From NCBI GenBank assembly GCA_963781555.1, contig CAWAGB010000008.1, positions 124,001 to 188,000 of the forward strand: a stretch of 64,000 nt of DNA. Direction: 5' to 3'. Made by a program: the position numbers and the translations under genes. A model generated the notes under the pieces. It ran no database searches and was not told where the DNA came from. It saw only the letters and a list, made by a program, of their open reading frames with translations. Positions within the stretch are counted from its first letter, which is position 1, and every line of letters starts with the position of its first letter. Shown here in pieces: positions 9,426-18,339 of this stretch. This DNA is from JAICQM01 sp963781555. Lineage in GTDB: Bacteria; Chloroflexota; Limnocylindria; QHBO01.

Positions 9426-9926
9426 ATCACCTACACCAGCGCGCTGCTCGCCATCCTGGCCGGAGTCATCCACGCCGGCCTCACCCCCGTCATCCAGGTC
9501 GCCGGGGTCTACCCGAACCTCGCCCTCGTGGCGGTGGTCCTGGTGACCGTGGTGTTCGGCTTCACCCACGGCACGATCTGGGCCTTCGCCGCGGGCCTCA
9601 CCGCCAACCTGGTGGTGAGCGCGCCGCTCGGCAGCCTCCCACTGACGCTCCTGCTGGTCACGGTGCTCGTCGCGGCCGGCGACCGGGTGCTGGGCCGTCT
9701 GACGTGGGTCTATCCGGTCCTCGCCGCCTTCGCGGCGAGCATCGTGGCGGACGGTGCCACGCTTGCCATCGGCCGCCTCGTCGGCGAACCGGTAGCCGGC
9801 GGCGATGCCCTGGCGCTCATGCTGCCCGCGGCGGTACTGAACGCCGTGCTGGCGGGCCTGCTCTTCCCGCTCGTGCGGTTGCTCGCCGGCCGCCTGGGCC
9901 TGCTCGAGGAGCGCCCGGCATGGTGA
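9426..9926 (+). CDS. mreD: Rod shape-determining protein MreD
   Basis: Hydrophobic protein of about 165 residues with five predicted membrane segments and the conserved GVYPNLALV motif near the N-terminus; membrane part of the elongasome. Start problem: no ATG, GTG or TTG lies in frame ahead of 9528, yet the conserved N-terminal helix (ALLAILAGVIHAG) is encoded upstream of that. A GGGGAG Shine-Dalgarno at 9411-9416 is nine bases before an ATC codon at 9426, so the start may be ATC or the true ATG may be miscalled. Followed at 4 bp by mrdA. No mreC lies next to it. Confidence 0.8.
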   Translation: MTYTSALLAILAGVIHAGLTPVIQVAGVYPNLALVAVVLVTVVFGFTHGTIWAFAAGLTANLVVSAPLGSLPLTLLLVTVLVAAGDRVLGRLTWVYPVLAAFAASIVADGATLAIGRLVGEPVAGGDALALMLPAAVLNAVLAGLLFPLVRLLAGRLGLLEERPAW

Positions 9927-9929
9927 CCG

Positions 9930-11846
9930 ATGGCTGACCTGAACACCGGCCGTGGCCGCGACCTCCCGCATTCGCGCGCCCGCTTCCTTGCCTTTGGGGC
10001 AGTCGCAGTCCTCATATTCAGCGCCCTCGCGGGACGGCTGGTGCAGCTCCAGATCGTCGACGGCGCGAAGTACGCCCTCCGCGCGGCGGAGGTGGGATCG
10101 GTGGAGCTTCCGATCCCGGCGGCACGCGGGCTGATCTTCGATCGCGAGGGTCGCCCGCTTGCCATCAACGTCCCCTCGTGGACGGTCAAGGCTCGCCGCG
10201 CGGACCTGCCCGCGGAACGAACCGGCATCGTGCTCGGGGAGGTGGCGCGCGTGACCGGCGTTTCGGCCCAGGAGCTGCGCTCCAGGCTGGACGCCTTCTC
10301 GGGTTCGCCCTACGACCTCATCCCGTTGGCGCGCGGCATCGATCGCCATGCGGCCCTCGTGCTCGGCGAGCGTGCCGGCGATCTGCCGGGAATCGTGGTG
10401 GAGGCGGAGCCGGTGCGCCAATACCTCGATGAGAACGGCAAGGTGGATGGCTCTCTCCTCTCCCATCTCGTCGGCTACACCGGACCCGTCAACGCCGACG
10501 AGCTCAACCAGCTCGAGGCAGCGGGCTACCTCCCCGACGACGCCATCGGCCGTGCGGGGGTCGAGGCCAGCTACGAGGAGGAGCTGCGCGGCACGTATGG
10601 CACGCGGCTCGTGGAGCGCGACGCCAGCGGACGCACCGGAGCAGTGCTCGACACAGTTCGTGAGCCGGTGGCGGGCGAGAATCTGCAACTGACCATCGAC
10701 GCCGACGTGCAGCGCATCGCCACGGACGCCCTGCTCTGGGGAATGGATGCGGTCGGCGTGGAGCAGGGCGTGACGATCGTCATGAACCCGCAGACCGGCG
10801 AGATCCTGGCCATGGTCTCGCTGCCGGCGTACGACAACAACAAGTTCGCCGCCGGCATCACCGCCCGCGACTACCAGGCGTACCTCACCGCCGAGGGACA
10901 GCCGCTCCGCAACCACGCCATCGCCGACATCTATCCGCCAGGCTCGACCTTCAAGCTGGTGACCGGCATTGCTGCCCTCGAGGAGGGCATAACCACCCCC
11001 GGGCAGCGCTGGCCGACCTATGGCTGCTACCAGATCCCCGGCGCGCCGGAGGGCCAGTGCCTCTTCGACTGGAATCGCAAGGGATTCGGGCCGCTCGACA
11101 TGATCGACGCATTCGCCGTCAGCTCGGACACGTTCTACTACCAGATGGCTGTCAAGCTGGGCGTCGATCGCCTCGGGGCGTGGGCCGAGCGGATGGGCTT
11201 CGGCAATCCGACCGGGGTGCGGCTGCCGGGCGAGGCGGGCGGGATCGTGGCCAGCACCGAGTGGGCCCAGTCCCAGGGCCGCCCGGGGGTCTTCACCGGC
11301 GAGCTGGCGCAGGCCGGCATCGGGCAGAACGTCATCGCCGTGACGCCGCTCCAGCTGATCAATGCCTATGCCGCGCTTGCCAACGGCGGCCACCTCATGC
11401 GACCCCAGATCGTGCGCGGCACCGCAGACGAGCACGGCGGCCTGCTTGCCCCCACCGCCCCCGAGGTGCTCGCCGAGGTGGGTGCCAGCAACGCCACGAT
11501 GCAGACGATGCGCATCGGGGCGCGCCAGGTGATCACCACCGGACACGCCTACAACATCCGCGACCTGCGCCTGCGCGGGGCGCTCTCCGGCAAGACGGGC
11601 ACAGCCGAGTTCGGGGAGCCGACCAGCGAGGGCACCCTGCCGTTCCACTCCTGGTTCGTCGCCTACCTGCCGAGCGCCCCGGGTGCCATCGATGCCGACC
11701 TGGCGGTCGTCACCTTCGCCTACTCCGCGGTCGTGCCTGGCAACGTCTCCCTGGAAGTCGTCAAGTACTTCCTGCAGCAGTACTACGACCTCGACCAGGA
11801 CCTGCGGCTCGATCCCCGCGACTTCAGCCTCGTGGCGGCGAACTAG
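9930..11846 (+). CDS. mrdA: Penicillin-binding protein 2 (elongation transpeptidase)
   Basis: 638 residues. One N-terminal membrane helix (about 19-38), a PBP dimerisation domain, then the transpeptidase domain with the catalytic serine S339 in STFK, SSD at 398-400 and KTG at 555-557. Cross-links peptidoglycan during side-wall growth with RodA, which follows at 4 bp. ARGLIFDREGRPLA near residue 65 is the usual PBP2 entry motif. No C-terminal PASTA repeats. Confidence 0.95.
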   Translation: MADLNTGRGRDLPHSRARFLAFGAVAVLIFSALAGRLVQLQIVDGAKYALRAAEVGSVELPIPAARGLIFDREGRPLAINVPSWTVKARRADLPAERTGIVLGEVARVTGVSAQELRSRLDAFSGSPYDLIPLARGIDRHAALVLGERAGDLPGIVVEAEPVRQYLDENGKVDGSLLSHLVGYTGPVNADELNQLEAAGYLPDDAIGRAGVEASYEEELRGTYGTRLVERDASGRTGAVLDTVREPVAGENLQLTIDADVQRIATDALLWGMDAVGVEQGVTIVMNPQTGEILAMVSLPAYDNNKFAAGITARDYQAYLTAEGQPLRNHAIADIYPPGSTFKLVTGIAALEEGITTPGQRWPTYGCYQIPGAPEGQCLFDWNRKGFGPLDMIDAFAVSSDTFYYQMAVKLGVDRLGAWAERMGFGNPTGVRLPGEAGGIVASTEWAQSQGRPGVFTGELAQAGIGQNVIAVTPLQLINAYAALANGGHLMRPQIVRGTADEHGGLLAPTAPEVLAEVGASNATMQTMRIGARQVITTGHAYNIRDLRLRGALSGKTGTAEFGEPTSEGTLPFHSWFVAYLPSAPGAIDADLAVVTFAYSAVVPGNVSLEVVKYFLQQYYDLDQDLRLDPRDFSLVAAN

Positions 11847-11850
11847 GCTG

Positions 11851-12987
11851 ATGGGCGTCGTCAGCTCGACCCTGCGCGGGACGCTCACCGGCCGCGAGTG
11901 GCGCATCTTCGACGTCCAGCTGTTCGTCTACGTGATCCTGCTGATCGCGTTCGGCGTCGTGATGGGCTATTCGGCGAGCTACAACGACGCGTCGCCGTCC
12001 GGATCACTGAGCCAGCCGGTGAAGACGGTCATCTGGGCGGCCATCGGGCTGACGATCTTCTTCGTCGCGGCGAGCATCGATTACCACTGGCTGCAGCCCT
12101 TCACCGCGCCGATCTATGCGCTCGTTCTGGGTCTGCTGGCACTCACCATGGTGCTGGGCACCAACCTGTTCGGCGCCCAGATGTCGATCACGGTGGCCGG
12201 CCTCGACTTCCAGTTCAGCGAGGTCAGCAAGGTGCTGATGATCGTGGTCCTGGCTTCGTTCCTGGCGGGTCGCCGCGAGCGCATCGGGCGCCTGTCAACG
12301 ATCGTCGGGGCGGGGGCGCTGATGGCGCTCCCCACGTTCCTGGTCTTCCGCCAGCCCGACCTGGGGACGGCCCTCGTGTTCGTGGCCATCCTGGCCGGCA
12401 TGCTCTTCATGAGCGGCGCCAGCATCGGCTGGATGGCGATCTTCACCGGCGCCGTGGTGGCAGCCGCTCCGTTCGCCATCGGCGCGCTGCAGGAGTACCA
12501 GCGCCAGCGCCTGTTCTGCTTCCTCGACCCGTACGCCGATGCACAGGGGGCCTGCTATCAGCTCGTGCAGGCCCTGAATGCGGTCGGCTCCGGCGGTCTG
12601 CTCGGACAGGGGCTGACGGCGGGCCGTCAGAACCAGGCCGGTCTGCTCCCGGTCCAGAGCACGGACTTCATCTTCACCGTGGTGGGGGAGGAGCTCGGCC
12701 TCGTCGGAGGCCTGCTCCTCCTGGGGCTCTTCGCGCTGCTCATCTGGCGCATCTTGCGCATCGGCTGGCGTGCCGGGGACGCGCTCGGGTCGATGGTCGC
12801 GGTGGGGCTCGCGACCATGATCCTCTTCCAGGTGCTGGTCAACGTGGGGATGGTGATCGGCATCATGCCGGTGACGGGCATCCCGCTGCCGTTCGTCACC
12901 TACGGCGGCTCATCCCTGATCTCGCTGCTCTTCGGCATGGGAATCCTGGAATCGGTCCGCATCCACGCCGACAAGCCGACCTTCTGA
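11851..12987 (+). CDS. rodA: Peptidoglycan glycosyltransferase RodA
   Basis: SEDS-family glycan polymerase, 378 residues with about ten membrane segments. The C-terminal family motif GIPLPFVTYGGSS and the loop containing FIFTVVGEELGL are present. The ATG at 11851 follows the mrdA stop by 4 bp. The 3' end overlaps the oppositely oriented AI-2E permease gene by 78 bp. Confidence 0.95.
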   Translation: MGVVSSTLRGTLTGREWRIFDVQLFVYVILLIAFGVVMGYSASYNDASPSGSLSQPVKTVIWAAIGLTIFFVAASIDYHWLQPFTAPIYALVLGLLALTMVLGTNLFGAQMSITVAGLDFQFSEVSKVLMIVVLASFLAGRRERIGRLSTIVGAGALMALPTFLVFRQPDLGTALVFVAILAGMLFMSGASIGWMAIFTGAVVAAAPFAIGALQEYQRQRLFCFLDPYADAQGACYQLVQALNAVGSGGLLGQGLTAGRQNQAGLLPVQSTDFIFTVVGEELGLVGGLLLLGLFALLIWRILRIGWRAGDALGSMVAVGLATMILFQVLVNVGMVIGIMPVTGIPLPFVTYGGSSLISLLFGMGILESVRIHADKPTF

Positions 12988-14139
12988 AGGCGGCAACTCG
13001 ACGTCAGGCTCCTCGACCGGCTCGACCGGTTGGTCGAGGACCTCGCGGCGCGCGGCCCCGGGCTCTTCGCCCGAGAGGCGGCGGAACCCATACCGGTACA
13101 GGTCTCGGCTGACTGCCACTGCCGGTGCGGCGAGGATGGCGCCGCCGATCCCGAACAGCGCGCCACCGATGACCAGGGCCACGATCATGACCGCGGGGTG
13201 GAGCTCCACCGCGTCGCCCATCACCTTGGGCACCAGGAGGTTGTTCTCGAGCTGCTGCACGGTGGTGTAGAGGACCACGACCGCGACCACGGCGGCCGGA
13301 GAGATGGTCAGGGCGATGAGGATCGCCGGCACCGCCGCGATGATCGGGCCGATGATCGGGAACCACTCCAGCACCCCGGCGATGAGCGCCAGGACGAGGG
13401 TGAACTCGCCCAGCTGACGGAAGCCGATGATGGTCAGGAAGGTCAGGCCGATGGCGCTGGCCGCGAAGATCGACGCGCCGAGCAGCAGCTGGCCGCGCAC
13501 CCAGCGTCCGCCGATCCGGGCAATGATCGCCAGCACCGCGTCCGCGTCGAGGCGCCACGACGGCGGCAGTGCGGCGGCCACGGTTCGCGGGAAGGCTTCG
13601 CGGTCCTTGAGCACGAAGAAGAGCCAGACCGGGATGATCACGAGCCCGAGCACGAACGTCGCGGTGCGCACCAGCGTCCCGACCACCGGGCCTGCGAGCG
13701 CCTGGAGGATCTGGCCGAACGCCTCGCGGCCGCGGGCCACGGACGCATCGATCATGTCGCGCAGCTCGGGCGGCAGGCTGAGGCTCGCGTACCACCGCGC
13801 GAGGTCTGCTTCCCACGTGCCGATCGCCGCGCCGAACTCCGGGCCGCGCTCGATCAGCTCACGGGCCTGCCGGCCGATGGGCGGGACGGCAAACGCGACG
13901 AGGATCCAGACCAGCGCGGCGACCATTGCGTAGGCGGCGAGCACCCCTGCCCAGCGCGGCGCGCCGAGCCCCTGGATGCGGGTCACCACCGGGTCGAGGA
14001 CGAACGCCAATGCCAGCCCGATGACGAAGGCCGGCAGCGCTCCCCGCGCGCTCCAGACCAGCCACGCGACCAGAACCACCATGCCGAGCGCGAAGAGCGA
14101 GAGGCGGTGGCGGCGCACGGTGGACAGCAGGTCTGCCAC
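12910..14139 (-). CDS. AI-2E family permease (UPF0118/PerM)
   Basis: 409 residues with about eight membrane helices. The family core is clear in the C-terminal half (GVLEWFPIIGPIIAAVPA, QQLENNLLVPKVMG, AVMIVALVIGGALFGIGGAILAAP). Members export small molecules, peptides or ions; substrate unknown here. The last 70 or so residues are charged and hydrophilic, and their coding sequence overlaps the rodA 3' end on the other strand. Confidence 0.88.
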   Translation of the reverse strand: MADLLSTVRRHRLSLFALGMVVLVAWLVWSARGALPAFVIGLALAFVLDPVVTRIQGLGAPRWAGVLAAYAMVAALVWILVAFAVPPIGRQARELIERGPEFGAAIGTWEADLARWYASLSLPPELRDMIDASVARGREAFGQILQALAGPVVGTLVRTATFVLGLVIIPVWLFFVLKDREAFPRTVAAALPPSWRLDADAVLAIIARIGGRWVRGQLLLGASIFAASAIGLTFLTIIGFRQLGEFTLVLALIAGVLEWFPIIGPIIAAVPAILIALTISPAAVVAVVVLYTTVQQLENNLLVPKVMGDAVELHPAVMIVALVIGGALFGIGGAILAAPAVAVSRDLYRYGFRRLSGEEPGAARREVLDQPVEPVEEPDVELPPSEGRLVGVDADRFQDSHAEEQRDQG

Positions 14140-14250
14140 GGCTCCACCTCACCCGCTACATGCGACGCGGCCGATCGGCGGCGTTCGCGAGGGCATGATA
14201 GGGGCCTCGCTTCCCGCGAAGCGCGGACGGCGGTACCATTCACGGCTGAC

Positions 14251-14967
14251 ATGACAGATCGAACCAACCCCGATCAGCCGCGACAACGCTGGCAGATCCT
14301 CTTCGCGCGGCGCGCACCGGCGCTCCGCCTCCGCCAGTCCGACCTGGTGCCCGCCTTCGCCGAGGCGTTCACCCAGGCCGGCCTCCCGCTGAGCCATACC
14401 AACGCCGCCAAGCCTCGCGCCCGCATCAAGCTCGCCGCCAACCCACCGGTCGGCCTCGAGCTGCGAGGTGAGATCGTGGAGGCCTACTTCGACGAGCTCG
14501 TCCCGATCGAGCGGATCCAGGCTGCCGGGCAGCTGTTCCCCGAGGGGATCGAGCTGCTCGACGCGCGCGAGGTGTGGCACGGCTTCCCGTCCGCGGCCTC
14601 GCAGCTGCGGGCCGCCGAGTACGAGGTCACTGCGCTCGGCAATGCCGAACTGACCAGCGACGAGCTGCGCGGCGCCGTGGTGCGCCTGCTCGCCGCCAAG
14701 ACGCTGCCCGGCCGCCGCCGCAAGGGCGAGTCCGAGCGTCGCGCGGATGCCGGCGAGCGCGACCTGCGCCCGCTCGTCGAGGACATCGAGGTCCTCGACG
14801 TTGACGCCAAGGCACACACCGGCCGCATTCGCATGGTCCTGCGCCTCGACGCGACTGGTGCCGGACGGCCCGAGGACGTGGTCCAGGCGCTCGACCTGCC
14901 GCTCCGCACCCTGGGGGCGGTCCGGACCAAGCTCCTCTTCGTTGACACTCCCCCCATAGCCCGATAA
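14251..14967 (+). CDS. DUF2344 (TIGR03936) protein
   Basis: 238 residues; the start WQILFARRAPALRLRQSDLVPAFAEAFTQAGL-type segment and the ELVPIERIQ and PEGIELLDA motifs are typical of DUF2344. The family is usually fused to, or next to, a radical-SAM protein just upstream of rplU. Here the rplU neighbourhood is kept but the radical-SAM partner is missing from this window. Function unknown. Its last codons contain the rplU promoter. Confidence 0.85.
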   Translation: MTDRTNPDQPRQRWQILFARRAPALRLRQSDLVPAFAEAFTQAGLPLSHTNAAKPRARIKLAANPPVGLELRGEIVEAYFDELVPIERIQAAGQLFPEGIELLDAREVWHGFPSAASQLRAAEYEVTALGNAELTSDELRGAVVRLLAAKTLPGRRRKGESERRADAGERDLRPLVEDIEVLDVDAKAHTGRIRMVLRLDATGAGRPEDVVQALDLPLRTLGAVRTKLLFVDTPPIAR

Positions 14968-14970
14968 ACT
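14942..14970 (+). promoter_or_regulatory. Sigma-70 promoter of rplU-rpmA
   Basis: TTGACA (14942-14947), 17-bp spacer, TAAACT (14965-14970). Best match to the consensus in the window. It lies inside the 3' end of the DUF2344 gene and leaves an L21 leader of about 90 nt, long enough for autoregulation. Confidence 0.8.
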
Positions 14971-15065
14971 TCTGGGTCCGCGGGCGACCACGGGTCGGCC
15001 CGCGTCGTTGTGCGCGCCACCGGTAGCCGCACCGACTCACCTGTTACTGCATCACGGAGTTGGCC

Positions 15066-15674
15066 ATGTACGCTGTCGTCACTACAGGCGGTAAGCAATA
15101 CCGCGTCGAGGCCGGCAGCGAGCTCTTGATCGAGAAGCTGGCCGCCGACCAGGGCGCATCGGTCACCTTCGACCGGGTCCTCCTCGTCGGTGACGGCGAC
15201 GACGTCACGGTGGGCACGCCGCTCGTGGCGGGTGCCAGCGTCACCGGCACCGTCCTCCGGGAGGAGCGTGGGCCGAAGATCGTCATCTTCAAGTTCAAGC
15301 AGAAGGCCAAGTACCGGCGCCGGACCGGCCACCGCCAGGATCTGATGCGCGTGCGGATCGACGAGATCAGCGCGAGCGGCAAGACCTCGCGGGTCGAGGA
15401 AGCGCCGAAGGCAGAGGCCAAGCCGAAGGCCGCCGCGAAGCCGAAGGCCGCTGCGACCGCCACGGCTGCCGCTGAGCCCACGTCGAAGGCCGCAGCGACA
15501 GCGAAGACCGCCGCCAAGCCGAAGGCAGCCGCGAAGCCCAAGGCGTCGGCCTCCTCGTCTGCCGCGGAGAAGCCGAAGCGCACCACCCGCGCCAAGGCCG
15601 CCGACACGACGACCGAGAAGCCCAAGCGAGCCACGCGCAGCCGGACCACCAAGCCGGCCGCGGACAAGGAGTAA
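15066..15674 (+). CDS. rplU: 50S ribosomal protein L21 with long Ala/Lys tail
   Basis: The first 105 or so residues are normal L21 (MYAVVTTGGKQYRVEAG start; KFKQKAKYRRRTGHRQ near residue 80). They are followed by about 95 residues of low-complexity Ala/Lys/Pro/Thr repeats (KPKAAAKPKAAA and similar), which double the usual length and resemble histone-H1-like tails. GGAG at 15056-15059 supports the ATG at 15066. Confidence 0.95.
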   Translation: MYAVVTTGGKQYRVEAGSELLIEKLAADQGASVTFDRVLLVGDGDDVTVGTPLVAGASVTGTVLREERGPKIVIFKFKQKAKYRRRTGHRQDLMRVRIDEISASGKTSRVEEAPKAEAKPKAAAKPKAAATATAAAEPTSKAAATAKTAAKPKAAAKPKASASSSAAEKPKRTTRAKAADTTTEKPKRATRSRTTKPAADKE

Positions 15675-15680
15675 TCAGCC

Positions 15681-15941
15681 ATGGCCCACAAGAAGGCTGG
15701 CTCGTCCAGCAAGAACGGCCGCGACAGCGCCGGCAAGCGGCTCGGCGTCAAGCGCGGCGACGGGCAGCTGGTCAACGCGGGCACGATCATCGTGCGGCAG
15801 CGCGGCAGCACGTTCAACGCCGGCGAGAACGTTGGGATGGGACGGGACTACACCCTGTTCGCCACCTCCGACGGGACCGTCAAGTTCACCCATCAGACGC
15901 GCGACAAGAAGCGCGTCAGCGTGGTCGCCGCCCCGGCCTGA
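15681..15941 (+). CDS. rpmA: 50S ribosomal protein L27
   Basis: 86 residues, full length. Starts MAHKKAGSSSKNGRDS without a cleavable N-terminal extension; LGVKRGDGQLVNAGTIIVRQRG is the family signature. Sits at the peptidyl-transferase centre. 6 bp after rplU. Confidence 0.97.
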   Translation: MAHKKAGSSSKNGRDSAGKRLGVKRGDGQLVNAGTIIVRQRGSTFNAGENVGMGRDYTLFATSDGTVKFTHQTRDKKRVSVVAAPA

Positions 15942-15980
15942 TCGGCTCGGCGGCGCTCGCGCAGCACCCCGGAGATTCCC

Positions 15981-16187
15981 ATGAAGACCGAGATCCATCC
16001 CCAGTACCACATGGCGCAGGTCCACTGCGTGTGTGGCAACAACTTCACCGTCGGGTCGACCGTTGAGTCGATCAAGGTCGAGGTCTGCAGCAACTGCCAC
16101 CCGTTCTACACGGGTACGCAGAACATCGTCGACACGGCCGGCCAGGTCGAGCGGTTCCAGAAGCGCATGGAGCGCGCCCTGCGCTGA
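15981..16187 (+). CDS. rpmE: 50S ribosomal protein L31 (zinc form)
   Basis: 68 residues. Four zinc-type positions are kept (HCVCG and CSNCHPFYTG), so this is the C+ (zinc-binding) form rather than the zinc-independent paralogue. Lies between L27 and DUF1385, an order shared with clostridia and Chloroflexota. Confidence 0.96.
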   Translation: MKTEIHPQYHMAQVHCVCGNNFTVGSTVESIKVEVCSNCHPFYTGTQNIVDTAGQVERFQKRMERALR

Positions 16188-16219
16188 CCGCTCCCGATCC
16201 CCGACATCGAGCTCAGCAG

Positions 16220-17263
16220 ATGCGCCGGTCGCCCTCGTGGTGGCCGGCGCGTCTTGCGCCCCACCTGCTCTTCCTGATCCCCGAGCTCATCATGGCCGCC
16301 GGGCCGTTCGTGGTCGAGACGGTCGGGTCGACCTCCGGGCGCGCCAGGTTCCGCATGCCGGACTTCTTCTATGGCGGCCAGGCCCTCATCGAAGGGGTCA
16401 TGATGCGTGGCCGCACCACCGTCGCGATGAGCGTGCGCCCGCCGTCAGGTGAGATCCGCACCATGTCAGAGGACCTCCCGCCGGCACTCACTCGCGGGCG
16501 CTGGGTGAAGGTGCCGTTCGCGCGCGGCGTGTTCGTGCTCTACGAGACCCTGGTCCTCGGCACGCGCATGCTGATGCGCTCGGCGGCCATCGCCGCGGAG
16601 GGCGAGGACATCCAGATCGGCAAGGCGACCATGGTCGGCACCATGGTCTTCAGCCTCGGCTTCGCGGTCGTGCTCTTCTTCCTGCTGCCGCTGTTCCTGT
16701 CGACCTTCGCCGAGCGTGCCATCGAATCCGACATCCTGGCCAACCTGGTCGAGGGATTGATCCGGCTCGTCATCTTCGTCGCGTATATCGGGCTCATCGG
16801 CCTGATGGAGGACATCAAGCGCGTCTTCGCGTACCACGGCGCCGAGCACAAGGCGATCAGCGCCAACGAGGCGCAGCGCCCGCTGACGCCCGAGGAAGTC
16901 GACCGCTTCAGCACCGCCCACACGCGTTGCGGCACCACGTTCATCCTGATCGTGGTGGTCATCAGCATCTTCTTCTTCAGCCTGATCCCGCGTGCCGGGG
17001 TGCCGCTGCCGCTCCTCTTCCTGAGCCGCATCGTGCTGGTGCCGTTCATCGCCGCCGTGGCGTACGAGCTGGTGCGCTTCGGTGCCAGCCACTACGGCAA
17101 CCGTCTCGTCCGCGCCATCTACGCGCCCGGCCTGTGGCTGCAGTCGCTCACCACCCGCCCGCCGGACCGATCGATGCTCGAGGTGAGCATCGCCAGCCTC
17201 GAGAGCTGCCTGGCCGCCGACCGCGCCGCCGCCGCGCCGCGTGGTGCCGCCGCCGACGCATGA
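16220..17263 (+). CDS. DUF1385 membrane protein (YqhQ-like)
   Basis: 347 residues as drawn. Family motifs FYGGQALIEGVMMRG, YHGAEHK and HTRCGTTF are present, with four or five membrane helices. The first 45 residues are not conserved, so ATG 16292 or 16355 may be the real start. The last codons overlap prfA (ATGA). Members almost always lie between rpmE and prfA; function unknown. Confidence 0.9.
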   Translation: MRRSPSWWPARLAPHLLFLIPELIMAAGPFVVETVGSTSGRARFRMPDFFYGGQALIEGVMMRGRTTVAMSVRPPSGEIRTMSEDLPPALTRGRWVKVPFARGVFVLYETLVLGTRMLMRSAAIAAEGEDIQIGKATMVGTMVFSLGFAVVLFFLLPLFLSTFAERAIESDILANLVEGLIRLVIFVAYIGLIGLMEDIKRVFAYHGAEHKAISANEAQRPLTPEEVDRFSTAHTRCGTTFILIVVVISIFFFSLIPRAGVPLPLLFLSRIVLVPFIAAVAYELVRFGASHYGNRLVRAIYAPGLWLQSLTTRPPDRSMLEVSIASLESCLAADRAAAAPRGAAADA

Positions 17264-18339
17264 TCGACCGCCTGCGCGAAGCGGAGGCGCGCTACGAGGA
17301 GCTCAGCCGCCTCCTCTCCACCCCGGAGGTGGCCAACGACCCCGGGCGACTCCAGGAGCTGGGTCGCGAAATGGCGCGCCTCGATCCCATCGTGGCCGCC
17401 TTCCGCACGTGGAGTGGGCTCCACGACCAGCTGGCCGCCGCGACCGAGATGACCGCCGACGCCGACGATGAGGTGCGTGCCATGGCCCGCGACGAGGTCG
17501 CGGAGGTGGAGGCCCGGCTCTCGACGGTCGACGCGGAGCTGCGCGCGCTGCTCGTCCCGCGCGACCCGAACGACGACCGCAACGTGATCGTGGAGGTGCG
17601 CGCCGGCGCCGGCGGCGACGAGGCGGCGCTCTTCGCCGCCGACCTGTTCCGCATGTACGTCCGCTACGCCGAGCGGCGGCGCTGGAAGACGGAGGTGCTC
17701 GCCACCTCGGAGAGCGATGGCGGCGGCCTCAAGGAGGTCATCGCCGAGATCCGCGGCGCGGAGGCGTATTCGCACCTCAAGTTCGAGTCCGGCGTGCATC
17801 GCGTGCAGCGCGTCCCCTCGACCGAGGCGGCGGGCCGCATCCACACCTCGACCGCCACGGTGAGCGTGCTCCCGGAGGCGGAGGAGGTGGACCTCGAGAT
17901 CGACGAGAAGGATCTGCGGATCGACGTCTACCGATCCAGCGGCCCCGGCGGCCAGAGCGTCAACACCACCGACTCGGCGGTCCGCATCACCCACCTTCCG
18001 ACCGGCACGATGGTCGCCATCCAGGACGAGAAGAGCCAGCACAAGAACAAGGCCAAGGCCATGACCGTGCTCCGCGCGCGGCTCCTGGAGGTGGAGCGCC
18101 AGCGCCTCGCCGAGGAGCGCGGCGATCAGCGCCGCTCCCAGGTCGGCAGCGGCGATCGGGCGGAGAAGATCCGCACCTACAACTTCCCCGACGATCGGAT
18201 CACCGATCACCGCATCGGGCTCACCGTCCACAACCTGCCCGGCGTCCTGGAGGGCGACCTCGATCGCGTCATCGAGCCGCTCGCCGAGCGCGACCGGGAG
18301 GACCGGCTGGGCGAGCTGGGATCGGAGGGCGGCACATGA
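17260..18339 (+). CDS. prfA: Peptide chain release factor 1
   Basis: 359 residues, intact. GGQ motif in SSGPGGQSVNTTDS (glutamine methylated by PrmC, the next gene) and the RF1-type P-x-T codon-recognition motif (VPST) in the preceding domain. Reads UAG and UAA. ATG overlaps the DUF1385 stop; the stop overlaps prmC (ATGA). Confidence 0.96.
   Translation: MIDRLREAEARYEELSRLLSTPEVANDPGRLQELGREMARLDPIVAAFRTWSGLHDQLAAATEMTADADDEVRAMARDEVAEVEARLSTVDAELRALLVPRDPNDDRNVIVEVRAGAGGDEAALFAADLFRMYVRYAERRRWKTEVLATSESDGGGLKEVIAEIRGAEAYSHLKFESGVHRVQRVPSTEAAGRIHTSTATVSVLPEAEEVDLEIDEKDLRIDVYRSSGPGGQSVNTTDSAVRITHLPTGTMVAIQDEKSQHKNKAKAMTVLRARLLEVERQRLAEERGDQRRSQVGSGDRAEKIRTYNFPDDRITDHRIGLTVHNLPGVLEGDLDRVIEPLAERDREDRLGELGSEGGT

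Noticed and set aside
9345..11906. Minus-strand reading frame of 853 codons
   Set aside because: Antisense to mreD and mrdA; no recognisable domain, while PBP2 motifs are complete on the other strand.
13030..14250. N-terminal extension of the DUF2344 protein, antisense to the AI-2E permease
   Set aside because: About 400 charged, unconserved residues; the true protein begins at 14251.
14971..15065. L21-leader riboregulator
   Set aside because: A 90-nt leader exists but I cannot show a conserved L21-type fold by eye; a covariance-model search would decide.
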